Positions 49,593-61,722 of a DNA stretch of 64,000 nucleotides are shown in pieces. Origin of the DNA: Adineta ricciae (Eukaryota; Rotifera; Eurotatoria; Adinetida; Adinetidae); NCBI GenBank assembly GCA_905250025.1, contig CAJNOJ010000093.1:62001-126000 (forward strand). The letters are read 5' to 3'. Each line of letters starts with the position of its first letter. Position 1 is the stretch's first letter. A program made the position numbers and the translations under genes. A model generated the notes under the pieces. The model made no database searches and was not told the origin of the DNA. It saw only the letters and a program-made list of their open reading frames with translations.

Positions 49593-52500
49593 ATGAACTC
49601 AAGTTCTGCGAATAGTAGCAATTTGGTATGTAGAAAAGTGGAATGAGTAACAGATTCTCATGCAATAAGTTTTTTTAGGGTTTGAATACAATTCTTTCAG
49701 CTGTTGTTCAAAATCCTTCAACGTAAGTCATAAAGAATCAGAAACAGTGCCTTCCATTGTAATTTAAACATTGTAGACGATCAGGACCAACTATAGTTTC
49801 GAATATATCCAACGCTTCGTCGCCTGTAAATCTTTTTACAAATTTTTCGGGTGGGAACTTTCAAGCGAACAATACATCCACATCCAGCCAAGGGCAGTTG
49901 ACTTCATCAGTAATGACAAGCTTCTTCTCTGTTTGCATTTCGAAATTTAATGTTTTGTTTTTCGTATTCATAGCGCCTTAAAGTGGAGGATGCACTTAGT
50001 TATCTCGATAAGGTGAAAAACCAATTTGCGGGTGAACCGCAAGTATACAATCAATTTCTGGATATTATGAAAGAGTTCAAGTCACAAAGGTAAGACATTC
50101 TTCCTTTTGTAACTAGTTTTCTTCACGGATATCTTTTAGCATTGATACTCAAGAAGTAATCAATCGAGTTTCGACACTTTTTCATGGCCATCCAGATTTG
50201 ATTGTCGGTTTTAACACCTTTCTACCACCAGGTTACAAGATCGAAGTGACTGATGATCATCAGGGTTACATTCAAGTCACTCATCCATCATCCCGAATCG
50301 AATCGATTGCAATTGGAAGTGTCAATCCAACATATAATCTGGCAATAACGACGCCAACATCGACAACTTATCATTCATCAGCATCAATACGGCAGACAAC
50401 GAACTTATTGAATCAAGAGAGTGAGGAAACATCGAGCAACAGCGATCTTCAGCATCAATCGATGAATCCAACATCACAAGTTGTTAATGCATTAATCTCA
50501 GCAGCTAGTTCACCACAATTACCGTATTTTGGCACGACAGGTGGATTGAATTTGACAGGTAAATCAGGTAAACAACAAACATCCATTGCGACTAATGATA
50601 ACAATAATAATAATGCAACAAATTCAAATGGACAACCTGTGGAATTCAATCATGCAATTAATTATGTTAATAAAATCAAAAATCGTTTTCATCAGTATGT
50701 TTTCTCCTGATTTTCCTTACTCCTCATCTTTTCTTCTCGTCTAGAAATCCAAATGTATATAAAACATTTCTTGAAATTCTTCACACGTATCAAAAACAAC
50801 AAAAAGATGTGAAAGAATTAGCAACAAATACTAACAATAATCAGCCGATCCTCCTCTCCGAAACTGAAGTCTATGCTAAAGTTGCACAACTATTTACTAA
50901 TCACGAAGATCTTCTTGCAGAATTCAGTCAATTTCTACCTGATGCTAGTCAACATTCAACGGTAAATTCCAACTCGACTCGCCAGTCATATCTTCATTCT
51001 GTTCCCCTCTTTACATAGGATCGTATAAATTCCATATCTGATATCCTATCGTCATCGGACAGCTCAACTTCATTAATCACTCCAACGCCACGTATGATCA
51101 TCAATAATACTGCACCACCACCACCATCATCAGCAGCAGCAGCAGCACCATTTTCAACACTCAATAATACTATAAACTCCAGTACTACGTTGACTCCATC
51201 TTTTACTGTACTATCATCAACAGTGACGAAAGAAGAACCGACTCGTCCGTTGTCGCCAAAACGATCGTCAATGATGAGTTCGGTTAATGCTAACAAGAGA
51301 TCAATTCCGCCGTCAAAATCTACTGGCCCAACGAGGAAAAAACGCTCGAATGCACCAGACAACACTCCAACAACATTGTCAAACACAAATGATCTTACGA
51401 TTCATGATTCGACCGGACAGAACAAAAACTTACCTTCTCTGGATGAAATCACGTTTTTTGATAAAGTAAATTTTTCTTACCAAGTATTTCAAACATGCGT
51501 TGTCGTGTCTTTCAGGTACAAAAAACACTTCGTAGTCCATTGGTATTCGATAATTTCCTGCGATGTATTCTTCTTTATACGAAAAAGATCATTACTCGTA
51601 TTGAATTATTCGAACTCATTCAATCTTACCTAAGGTAAACGACCTACAAGCGTCTGTGACAAACCTACAAATATTTTTCGTTCTAGTCATGTGCCAGAAT
51701 TATTAAAAACTTTTCAAGAATTGATCAGTTTACGAGAACCAGGTGAAGCAATTATTCCAAGAAGTATCTATGACCAGAATGATGCTGACAGTATGATTAG
51801 TATTGGTAAGGAAATGGTTGCTAAAAATAAAAATGCTTCATTTTCCGTGAAATATAAGAGAACTTGCTGAGATGCATTTCTTCCATCAGACATCTCACTT
51901 TAAGTCGCTTTCAGAGCCAAGTGTCGTTCTTTTCATTTCTAGTCTCTAAGTAGATATATTCCTGCCACTCAAGTTTCTTTTCGGTTAAAAATAGACATGC
52001 ATCGGATTACGACTGAAAGGATATCATTATTTTTCAGATTATGGCTCTTGTTCACAATATGGCACAAGTTATCGTTCTGTTCCACGTGCTTACGTGCCAC
52101 CAGCATGTGCAGGTCGTACTCCCTTATGTAAAGAAGTACTCAATGATCATTGCGTTTTGTTTCCAACATTTACTGATGAATCGTCGTCAGTAGCTGCGAA
52201 GAAGAGTGTTTATGAAGAACACATGTATAAAATCGAAGACGAACGTTTTGAATTAGACATTGTCATGGAAGTCAACTTAAGTGCAATAAGAGCGTTGGAA
52301 AGTGTTCAATCACATATGAATAGTTTGACGCCGGAACAACTGAATAATTTTCAATTGGATGATCAACTGGGTGGACAATCGGCTTTTACACAACGACAAG
52401 CGGTTCAACGAATCTACGGCGAACGTGCAAATGAAATTATTGATGGTTTAAAACGAAATCCGCGTGTTGCTGTGCCGATTGTTTTAAAACGGTTTGTTCG

Positions 52501-54629
52501 AGTGAACGAGAAAAGGGATGTTTACCAATAGTTTTGTTTAGATTGAAATCTAAAGATGAAGAATGGCGTGAATCGAAGAAGAATTTCGAAAGATTCTGGA
52601 AAGAACAAAGCGAAAAGTATTATTTGAAGTCCTTAGATTACATGAGCAATATTTGCAAGAATTCTGACGGTCGGATCATTCGAAATCGTCATTTATTAAA
52701 TGAAATCGAGAATATCAAAGAAGAAGTAAAAGAGAATGACGATTGTTTCTATTCGTCCATCGATTTCGTTTTCTAGCGTGATCAACAGTTGAATTCGAAT
52801 AACAATCAACCTCATTTGATCTTTCATTACGAAGATCTTTCTGTACTTGATGATGCTGCATCTTTGATTATTTTTCTGGTCAAACGTCAAACAACATTTG
52901 CCAAGGAAGATAAACAAAATATCAAAAAGATCATGCATCAGTTCCTGCCTGATTTTCTCTTCGCACCGCGTGGAGAACTAAGCGACGATGAAGAAGGTAA
53001 ACTTGAAAACAATCACATATTTTTGATCGATTCTTTTCTCTAGATGATGACGATGAAAATGAGAATAATTCAAAACGTGACAAAAAAGCTCGACCAACTC
53101 GTTACACTGATACGAACCGAAGACGGAACAACGAACCATCCGCAGTCAAACCTCGTCAAGTCGCACAAGAATATCAGAAACCGGTAAGATTGATCACGAG
53201 TTTTTCTTTCCTAGAAATTTTCTATTAGGATGATATGTTCCACTTGTTCTTTATCAATGATAATTATTATTATTTCTTTCGACTTCATCAATTGTTATGC
53301 GAAAGATTATTGAAAATGTTTCAACAATCACTACGTTTAATTGAACAAGAAAATGGTTCGCACCGTAATCGACAGCCATCTGCTGCTACGGCACTTCGTC
53401 TATCAAATCGTCGTAAGTATCGATCGATTTTCTTTTCAATCATCGAAATCGTCATTCCTTTTTCGAATAGCAAATATTCCAGTTGATGAGTATTACTCCG
53501 TATTTCTCGATATGGTTCGAAATTTACTCGACGGAAACATGGACAGTTTAACCTACGAAGATTCTTTACGTGAAATGTTTGGCATTCACGCGTACATTGC
53601 CTTCACAATGGATAAAATTATCCATAATTGTGTTCGACAAGTATGTGAAATAATGAAACAGAAATAAAAAACACTATAATTTGGTTACTCATTTAGTTAC
53701 AAGCAATTGTTACTGATGAATCATCTGATTCGATTATGCGTCTGTATTCACGTCATAATAGTACTGTTGGTTTAGTAGATAATCTCTATTCAACAGCGCA
53801 ACAAAATGCCGAAGCAGCATATCAACGTGAAATGGAATCTTATGCCGATGGAAACCGACTATTCCGTGTTTGTTCCGTAAGCGATCGAATTCATTGGAAC
53901 CGAACTTCATTGCGTGTCTTGTAGTTTAAAAATGAGCGTCGAGTAACAACATCGTTGATTGTTATTGACGCATCTGAAGACGAAGATGAAGAGCGAACTA
54001 TCGAAAATGGTACACATTACACAGAAGCATATCTACATGGTAATGAAGGAGATATTGATGAAGTTGTTGCTGCACGTTTGCGAGCAAGATTGAGGAAAAA
54101 ACCGCGATTTTTACACCGGTATGAGAAAAAGACGGCAAGAAAAGGAAGCATCTAAGTATTTTTCTATTCAATAGAAATCTTCGTGTGTCAACTGATCAAT
54201 CGACACCAGAAATCATTACAATCAATAATGATTATTGTCGTATCGATAGTAAAACGTTGAAACGTAAACCATTCCATCGTGCTGGTTTCTTCTTTTACAA
54301 ACGTGGTTCATTCCGTTCGACAAAACAAGTAAACCAAACTTTACATACACAAAATCACTTGCACGTCCATGATCTCTTTTATTTAGGACCATAAACGATT
54401 GACTCTCGATCAATACAATCGTTTTACGAAATTCTATCAAGATTGGTCATCGAAATATGTGTCTGATGATGAGTCTCTCAATGATCTGTGGCAAAAAACA
54501 CATAGATTCAGCAATACTGAACCACAAGAGTTCAATGTTCAATCAACTCTATTCAATAATGAGAAAACTCTACTTCAACCGCCCTACCATCCCTATCAAC
54601 AATATCGCATTGTCGACAATGAGAAATAA
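49593..54629 (+). CDS. SIN3 transcriptional corepressor scaffold
   Basis: Scaffold of the SIN3/HDAC histone deacetylase complex. Three paired amphipathic helix domains are visible: PAH1 ([17 protein letters not shown]...[19 protein letters not shown], 49.97-50.22 kb), PAH2 ([20 protein letters not shown]... [13 protein letters not shown], 50.64-50.95 kb) and PAH3 (FFDKVQKTL across an intron, to LLKTFQELI, 51.45-51.72 kb). The HDAC-interaction region is strong: [32 protein letters not shown], then [12 protein letters not shown] (about 52.03-52.75 kb). The SIN3 C-terminal domain continues to [18 protein letters not shown] near the end. Low-complexity linkers include a poly-Ala run near 51.13 kb. 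Many short introns; the ATG at 49593 ([11 protein letters not shown]) is the first in frame. A1/B paralogy cannot be assigned outside vertebrates. Confidence 0.88.
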
Positions 54630-55295
54630 CCTTCGAACAAAGTTTTCTTCTCTATATTTCTCTACTTTAATCATGTATTTGCACACGTGTCTCATCCAGT
54701 GTAGTGTAAAACCAGACAAAGAAATGCTTCTGTTGATCTTCGCTTCTTTTTATTCTTGTTATTCACAGCATATACATACATATGTTTGTACAGGATGAAA
54801 TACATAGAACTATTTCGGAAAAGCAAACGTTAAGAAATAAAAAAGAAAGATATGATTCATTTTGTATGTAGTTTATTCAGTTTCCTTTTCGTGACTTTTT
54901 TGTCGATGTTTATTGAACATAGTCTTTGTATTTTATGATATATAAATACATCCATAAATGCATGAATGTCTTTCTCATTGACTCTGTTGTAACATGTGAA
55001 TTCTCATCGATGACGTTTACTTCCACTGATCTACATCTCGACGGGACAAGTTCTGATTATTTATCTTTAATGACATATTTATTAATTTACGAACTTTCTT
55101 ATTTAGAATAGTAGACTTGATGAATGAGAATGTGACTACTGAAGTAGTTTGCAGCCGTAACCTCATTCGGTGATGATGATCATAATCTGTTGTGGCGTTT
55201 TCAAGCTTCTTCATGCAATGACTAATCATATGACTCATTTGTTTTTCTTTTGCAATGGTGACACATCTACTTTGATCTTATAAAGTAGGGAGAAT
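54630..55295. other. Spacer between SIN3 and the MPPED-like gene
   Basis: About 665 bp, AT-rich, holding the presumed SIN3 3' UTR and the next promoter. Nothing else is recognised. Confidence 0.5.
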
Positions 55296-56300
55296 ATGTT
55301 TCAGTTTCGCAGTTTATCAAAATGTTCAAACCTTCGACGTACAGTTGCTGTTGTTGGTATGTATTCGATTATGAAATACTCGAAATTCTTAATAGTTGCT
55401 TCTCATTTCAAAAGGTGTTATGTACCACGTGTAAAGGATCATCCGTCTGCGGTTGTTCATCATTTGACTCATGTGCCAGAAAATGAAAGAGATGAGCAAC
55501 TTCTTTCAGTACGCTTAGCTGCAGACATAGGCGCGGGAACGGAAGACAGTCCGTTCATTATCTTTCGAGATTCTCATTCAAAACATAGAACAGACTTGAA
55601 ACGTTTACGTTTTGTTTGTATGTCTGATACACACAATGAAATCGCGAAAATTACAATACCGGATGGAGATGTTTTTGTGCACTGTGGCGATGCAGTTAAA
55701 CATCGAACGTCTACTCGAGATATCAGAGTGTTCAACGAATTTGTCGGAAAATTACCTCATAAGTACAAATTGTTCGTTAGCGGCAATCATTGTACGTGTT
55801 TTGATCCTAAACGACCGGAAGAAAGTCAACAGATATTGAGTCATTTAATATATCTTCAAGATCAATTGATTGACATCGAAGGTATACGAATTTATGGTAG
55901 TCCATGGCGTCCAAAGCGCGGTTGTTTTTATCGAGCCGAAGCATTTGGTTACGACTCAAAACGTATACGTAGCGATAAATGGTCGAAAATCCCCGAGGAT
56001 ATCGATTTGCTTCTCACACACGGTCCGCCTTATAGTATTCGTGACTACAATGAATCGACCGGAGACGCTTTAGGTTGTCCAGCTCTACTTGATGAGATCG
56101 TCACACGTGTCCGACCGCGTATTCACCTATTCGGTCACATGCATTCTTGTTTTGGAGCTAGTTTATACAAAAGTGAAGATAATCGGATCTTAGAAGATGA
56201 CCGGATCAATCAACCATCAAATGACATCTTATTTGTTAATCTCGCTGTTCACCAAGGAGAGACATTGAATCAACCTGTAATAATTGATTATCTTTATTGA
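55296..56300 (+). CDS. MPPED1/MPPED2-like metallophosphoesterase
   Basis: Calcineurin-like class III metallophosphodiesterase. Metal-binding motifs in order: SDTHN (about residue 111), VHCGDA (about 129), VSGNHC (about 161), LTHGPP (about 244) and FGHMH (about 280). Family-specific text includes IRIYGSPWRP, and WSKIPEDIDLLLTHGPPYSI matches the MPPED signature IRIYGAPWTP...IPEGTDILMTHGPP. Two sites differ from vertebrate MPPED2: GNHE is GNHC, and the GxIH motif is the full GHMH. Length of 334 aa is slightly above the usual 294-326. A 39-bp in-frame stretch with GT-AG ends (55357-55395) may be an intron; the frame is open either way. The start at 55296 is the first ATG of the frame. Confidence 0.82.
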   Translation: MFQFRSLSKCSNLRRTVAVVGMYSIMKYSKFLIVASHFKRCYVPRVKDHPSAVVHHLTHVPENERDEQLLSVRLAADIGAGTEDSPFIIFRDSHSKHRTDLKRLRFVCMSDTHNEIAKITIPDGDVFVHCGDAVKHRTSTRDIRVFNEFVGKLPHKYKLFVSGNHCTCFDPKRPEESQQILSHLIYLQDQLIDIEGIRIYGSPWRPKRGCFYRAEAFGYDSKRIRSDKWSKIPEDIDLLLTHGPPYSIRDYNESTGDALGCPALLDEIVTRVRPRIHLFGHMHSCFGASLYKSEDNRILEDDRINQPSNDILFVNLAVHQGETLNQPVIIDYLY

Positions 56301-56396
56301 CTAAAATAAACATTGTTCATATAAATATCAAAGTTATAAAACAAATCTACAAAATATTGAGTAGGAACTTTGCTGATTTGGAAAACAATGATATAT

Positions 56397-57424
56397 TTAC
56401 ATAGAATGCTGTGTTTTTGAGATTTTATTTTTCTCAGCTTTGTATTTCAGGATCCCCGACCGGATTTTTTCCAGAAAAACAAACGTTAAGATCGTATGTG
56501 GACCTAATCGTAAATACAGTGCCAACCATCCTTTTTGCAATGCAAACCATCCTTCAGCCTTCACTGTTTTCTTGAAACAATCGAAAACACTATGATAAAC
56601 CGTTTCACGTCCACTGGATTGATAGATTCGTGTGGATATAACATCGAATGGGTTCATCATCGTCACAGTAAACAATGACGAAATAAAACTTGCGAAAAGA
56701 TGAGCGGGAAAACCATCATGTAGATTTAAGTTTTGTATTGCAAATGCTTTTGTCTTATCGTAAGTTGTCAATTGCGTCGCTGAAGCAACGACAACACGTG
56801 GTAAACCGGCAGTTACACCATGGAATAATCCAACAAAGCCATTTTGACGATAGATTTTTTTCAGACAGTCTCGTGTATTTTTATAATGATGTTCTTCAGC
56901 CGCATGGAAGTAGCTTGATTGAGCTTGAAGACGATTTTTTGCTAGATAACTAAATACTGGTATATTAGATTGATGAAAACGAAATAAGAAAGAATATTTA
57001 TTTACAGTGGTGAGCTGGCAATAACACCAATTGCTCCGGATATTGCACCAGATGTGAGTTTGATTAGAACGTTGTGTTCGCGAGATTTAGTTGTATCTCG
57101 GATAGTTCTCTGAATAGGTTCGAATAAACCTAAACGTAGTCCATTCATAATTATCTGTATTCCGATAGCTGGACCAAGACCGGCTTGAAGTGCACGAAAG
57201 CCCTCTTGTCGGACGATTTTTCTGTACGCATCCCATGTACTGTGGTATTGTTTTCGTCGACTTGAACCGTCCCGTTTCGATGCTTCGCCATCAAGTTGCA
57301 TACGTGTTTTGATCGTTTCTGGCATATTCGAGATGAAAACTGCGCCAGTGGCTGCTAATGCTCCACTGGCTATAGACTCCCATGTTCGAAGTTTTACCTT
57401 CGTCTGACCGTTCGTGACAATCAT
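56397..57424 (-). CDS. Mitochondrial carrier of the SLC25A34/SLC25A35 type
   Basis: Six-helix mitochondrial inner-membrane carrier with three repeats. Signature P-x-[DE/x]-x-x-[KR] sequences are MPETIKTR (repeat 1), SPLYLAKNR (repeat 2, reconstructed across the intron at about 56946-57003) and NPFDVISTR (repeat 3). Each is followed by the usual EGF/EGW helix-capping pattern (RQEGFRALQAG, RQNGFVGLFHG, KAEGWFALQKG). The NPFDVxxTRIY and LRLGPHTILTFVF text matches SLC25A34/35 and the fungal oxaloacetate carrier group, so a dicarboxylate or oxaloacetate-type substrate is a guess only. Two exons, about 320 residues, the normal size. The ATG at 57424 gives a short N-terminus before the first helix (WESIASGALAATGAVFISN). 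Confidence 0.85.
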
Positions 57425-57681
57425 AGAACAATGGAAAGTGAGAAAATTTTCTTTTAACGATAACTCTTTATTCTAGAACTTCACAGATGTTATCTACAAC
57501 GGGTGGATTGATATTAAATAGTTTTAAAACACAATCAATTTCAATTCGAAAAACAAATTCATTCAACGAACAGATATCGAGAATAAAATATTTGATATTA
57601 AAAAAAAACGGAATATTATGTATCACTTTAAGCTTTTTAATCTACACGAAAAAAAAAAGTGGACTCATGTAAGTCTTCTCT

Positions 57682-58667
57682 TCAGTGTTGCATCATTGAT
57701 TTTTCGATAGCTTCAGCCATCATGGCTTCTTCGTCTTGATCGTATTTCACGTATGTACCTAAAAAGAGACCGTGCTTAATTTTTATTCGAAATATTATAT
57801 AAAACTTACTATAGTCAAATCGATGGCGTTGAAGAAGATGCTCGTAAACGTTTGAAGACTGTTGGTATTGGTTACCCCAAGGCATTGACGAACACACCGG
57901 ACTGCAAGTAGAGAGACATCGATCTTATTTAAGAAGAACTACAGGTTTATCTTCTTCTATTTACCATACTCGACGTGGATTCTCGTCTAAATGATGTTTT
58001 TCTATGTGTCTACACATGTGTTCAATTGTGAAACTAGAGGAAAAGAACAAGAACTCAATAGAAAAGTTCAGATGATATGTTCGAACTTTGCTCTTTCACA
58101 ATAAGGACATTGAAATGTTGACCGATTTTGTCCACTTCTTGCTTTTTCCAACGCTTTTGCTTGCGGTGCGGATAATTGTTTCAAGAAGTCAGACGTAATA
58201 GCCCTTTTAATGGCTGCGGCGTTGACCGTTTTTTTTGGTGGTACACATTTCTCTGAATGTCTTCGTAACTCACATAAAACTAATGATTTATTACAATTGG
58301 TGCAAGGTGCTTCAAGCGTTTCTAGATCGGATTGTAAGTCTTTACATTCATAGAATCCGAACGACTCAGCACGACACATCGCACAGACAAAACAAACATC
58401 TTTCTCGAAATGCGTTGGCTTATAAACTAATCTTGAGGTTGGAGCTGATCGTTCACCGTTTGGTATGACTGTTAAATCTCCTGTTGCTGGTGAAAGTGGT
58501 TTCCTTGTACCATTCACACACCGTCGACAAAAGCAATGTTCACATGCAAGACTCACAGGATTTTGAAATATATCATGACCTAGAGAGATACTTATGTTAG
58601 AAATTGAACAAGTAACGCGGCTTAGTGACCGCTGACCCTCTACTGAAAGGATATCGTCCAATAGCAT
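57682..58667 (-). CDS. RNF114/RNF125/RNF166-type E3 ubiquitin ligase
   Basis: RING plus zinc fingers plus ubiquitin-interacting motif, the layout of the RNF114/125/138/166 family. The RING core is HDIFQNPVSLACEHCFCRRC, and its final pair CAMC comes after a long insert. A C2HC finger follows (PCTNCNKSLVLCELRRHSEKC, 58.25-58.31 kb). Then come C2H2 fingers (FQCPYC...HMCRHIEKHH and CSSMPWGNQ...HLLQRHRFDY) and a C-terminal UIM (DEEAMMAEAIEKSMMQH). The first zinc pair is disturbed: TCSI is followed by a 7-residue insert, not by the second Cys. Exactly 21 nt (58580-58600) would have to be removed to restore the family pattern, and that stretch lacks a GT donor. The start at 58667 directly follows an AG. 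Substrates unknown. Confidence 0.8.
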
Positions 58668-58860
58668 CTATTTTTCAGAAGAAATGCTAGATTGGGCGAA
58701 AGATTTGCTACACTTTGATATGAGGACGAGGGTGAAATCGTTGCAGAACTTTTTGCCCAAACGAATAAATAAAATCTATTTTATTTTGATAGTGCAGTTA
58801 TTCGATGATTTGCTTCAGATTTTCACTCATATTCATTTGATACCCCAAAAGTTTCTCAGA

Positions 58861-58914
58861 CTAATGCCTAGTCGTTCGTCGGCCTCGCTCTGCTCGGCCA
58901 CTCGCGACTACTCG
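58861..58914 (+). repeat. GC-rich block D, copy 1
   Basis: GCCTAGTCGTTCGTCGGCCT followed by CGGCCACTCGCGACTA. It shares this and about 50 bp of upstream AT-rich sequence with copy 4. Confidence 0.6.
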
Positions 58915-59308
58915 TCAGTACATACTATATTTTTCTCATATCTTCCTAGAAAAAGTGTCCGATTCATACTGAGTTCGTCTGCAATCGAAGTTATGAAAAG
59001 TTTTCATAACTGTGTGATCCATCGTAGATATTTGACTGTTTTCTTAAATTAAGGGAGCTGGTAATTCACATTGCTTTTTCTCAAACCTCGAAAAGACAGG
59101 AATTATGTTCTTTCAAAAAATGATCGACACTGCCCTAGACTCTTATAAGACTCAACTTTTAAATATCTCTCAAGGGTGAAGGGGTGGGTGATGAACTCAA
59201 ACGTTTTCTCTCCGTTTAGTTATCATCACGTGTCTCATTGCACAGTGATTATTCCTGATGATATTGTCTCACCTTTTCTCTGTCTGTGACTATCTTGTGT
59301 CTCCTCTG

Positions 59309-59332
59309 GATCTCTCTCTCTCTCTCTCTCTC
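59309..59332 (+). repeat. (TC)n microsatellite
   Basis: Uninterrupted TC dinucleotides over about 24 bp. Confidence 0.8.
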
Positions 59333-59633
59333 ACTGTTCAGGGTTTATCTCATTGTTGCGAGCAATATCATGTGAATCTCTTTGTCTGTCTGTTACTGCA
59401 TGTCGTCGTCTATAAAAGGCAACGTTTTGATTTGTAATAGGCAATAGCTGCGTGATCTTCACTTGTCCATCTGCTCGACGGACTCTCTAGCCTCCACATT
59501 TTCCGGGCGCTCATTCTTTGTGTTAAGGATTGTTCAATCAATTGTTTTGACTTCAAGACTCTGTCGAGGAAATGAGTTGTCGGTCAAGTGAACTAGACGC
59601 TTCGCTTATTTAATCTTCTCTAAGCTTCTTAAA

Positions 59634-59680
59634 TAAACGCCTAGTCGGTCGGCCACTCACGGCTAACCGTTCCCATGCAT
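59634..59680 (+). repeat. GC-rich block D, copy 2
   Basis: AAACGCCTAGTCGGTCGGCC followed by ACTCACGGCTAACCGTTCCC. Shorter than copies 1 and 4; the central CCTCC stretch is missing. Confidence 0.6.
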
Positions 59681-59819
59681 TCTCATTTTACTATCTTAAC
59701 TTCATTTGAACGAAGATGTTATCCGGAATGAGGTCATTTTAGAAAATCAATTCGTAATCGAAAGCTTATAAACTGTACATAGGTATATCATTCTCTGCAA
59801 ACAGATTTCATTCTTTTCT

Positions 59820-60660
59820 TCACCACGAAGCACTTTAAAGAGCTGCCAGATATGTTCTTGGAGATCAACGATTAAGTTCTACATCCAAAAAATCTTGAAA
59901 CTTATATAAAAATCACGAAAATCTGTTCTTTAAAATATTATACTTCAAATCGAGGACTGGTCGCTAGTCGGCCTTCCTCTGGTCGGTCACTCGCTGCTAG
60001 CCGTTACATGTACATTTTCGCTCTTTCATCTAATCTAGAATCACTTTCGAAACTAATCAATCCATTTCCTTTTAGTCCTTCTTAATAAGTCGCCACCTTT
60101 GTTTTATTATGGTTATCGAAAACAACACTTGACAAAGGAAACATTATTTTGACCAACTTGCACCAGATGATATTTCTACAATATAGCTGGCAGTCTATAT
60201 AAGTGTGCGATCTCAATAATATGCTGATGACTATGGGGATCCAGCAATCGGGCGCAAGTCAGCTATAAGATTTTGTTCTACATATGACCGCTTAAAACAC
60301 TATCGGCTACAAAAAGTGATCCTGTGTCGGAAAAAAGGAGACAGAAAGCTTTTATGAAAAAATTAACCTCGGATTTGAGTCCCCCGACCTAGATTACCGT
60401 TCGGTCAATCCTTACTGCGTACATTAATAATTCATCCCTAATTAGCCTGAAGATAACTAATAGTTAATAATTAGTTAAAACTTATCCCAGATTCCAGTTC
60501 TTCGACCTCGATTATTTATCTACTAGTCGGTTTCTAGCTGATAAGGGTAAATTTCGATGATTTAAGAAATTCTTATTTCTGATTGGTTTGGACCAACAAA
60601 CTTATACTGATTTTTAACGCGGCTATAACCCTTTCTTTCAGAAAGGGAATAACTATGAAA
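59820..60660 (+). repeat. Repeat R, copy 2
   Basis: Plus-strand relative of the minus-strand copy at 24405-25350. Shared in order: GCTGCCAGATATGTTCTTGG, then (after an interruption containing block D copy 3) GATTTTGTTCTACATATG, GTGATCCTGTGTC, two tandem blocks with CGGATTTGAGTCCCCCGACC and CGACCTCGATTA, and the terminal CTATAACCCTTTCTTTCAG. It lacks the nested element of copy 1. Confidence 0.6.
59960..60013 (+). repeat. GC-rich block D, copy 3
   Basis: GCTAGTCGGCCTTCCTCTGG, then TCGGTCACTCGCTGCTAGCC. It interrupts repeat R copy 2. Confidence 0.55.
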
Positions 60661-60894
60661 GCTAATCTGATTGTGAAAAGCCCGTTTACTTAGAAAGATA
60701 GCAGATATTTGAAAATCTATCTACTGCGCTTAGAAATAATACGGCGCGATGGCCCCTTGCCCTCTACTAAATGTATTATCAGCTCCTCTGTGTTTCTCAA
60801 CAGTGACAAATAAAACTTATTGCATTCAAATGATCTACCTATCTCATAATTTGTCTGTCTTTCACTCATACTCATTTCATTTGCTAAAACTCTT

Positions 60895-60962
60895 CTCATA
60901 CAAACGCCTAGTTGTTCGTCGGCCTCCCTCCGGTCGGCCACTCACGGCTAACCGTTCCCATG
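60895..60962 (+). repeat. GC-rich block D, copy 4
   Basis: Best-preserved copy: AAACGCCTAGTTGTTCGTCG, GCCTCCCTCCGGTCGGCC, ACTCACGGCTAACCGTTCCC. The tail is identical to that of copy 2. Confidence 0.6.
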
Positions 60963-61382
60963 ATTATCCCTACTATACTTTCCACCTTTGATTAATTTTC
61001 AAAGTGACTGACTACGTTTCCCGTCATTCTGGCTTCTAAATTAGAGACTCGCCATGCATTCGATTACTAAAAGAAACTAGAAAGAGACTTTTATCTTATG
61101 ATATGGCTTTTAAAGAGCATCCATCATAGTGCCTGATATGGTCAAATTAATATTTACCTAGTCGTTGTCCCTATAGGTAATAATATAGAACTACACTGAC
61201 GGCCATACTTTTGAAGACCTACTTCCGCTAAAATCCTATCGAGAGACAGCATGTGTCGCAGCGTGAAAAAAATACATTAACTTCATACTATATCTTCTGA
61301 TATCTTAAATTGCAAATATCATCATGTGAGATATACTAAAGTCTTTTGGTGTAAATGTCTAAACAACTATCTTCGCACACAT

Positions 61383-61722
61383 CTTATGGCAGACATGGGC
61401 AAGTCAAGTCAAAAACTGTATAAATATATCCAAGTGTTTTATGCAGTTTAGTATTAATTTTAGGCCTAAAAGTATAAAAAAAATTTTAATTAAGAATCAT
61501 AGAAGAACTTATGTAGTGAACTGACGCCAAATATGGGAAGTCAACTCGATTTCGGTCTTGACTCAAACCAAGTCAAGTCCATCTTCGACTTGATTTCAAG
61601 TTAAATCAGGTCAAGTCAAGTTATTTGTGACTCGGCTTGAGATATGACTTGAATTCGAAGATTTTTATATGTGACTTGACTTGGATAAAAAAGCTGATGC
61701 CTTGCACATGTCTGTCTTATGG
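61383..61722. mobile_element. Inverted-repeat element with CAAGTCAAGT motifs
   Basis: About 340 bp. The left end has GCAGACATGGGCAAG and the complement of the right end has ACAGACATGTGCAAG, forming imperfect terminal inverted repeats of about 20 bp. The interior is full of CAAGTCAAGT, ACTTGACTTG and related pentamers on both strands. No transposase; it would be a non-autonomous element. Confidence 0.5.

Noticed and set aside
53235-54798. Overlapping second frames along the SIN3 3' half
   Set aside because: They are shadow frames running through the short introns; the spliced SIN3 frame accounts for the coding signal.
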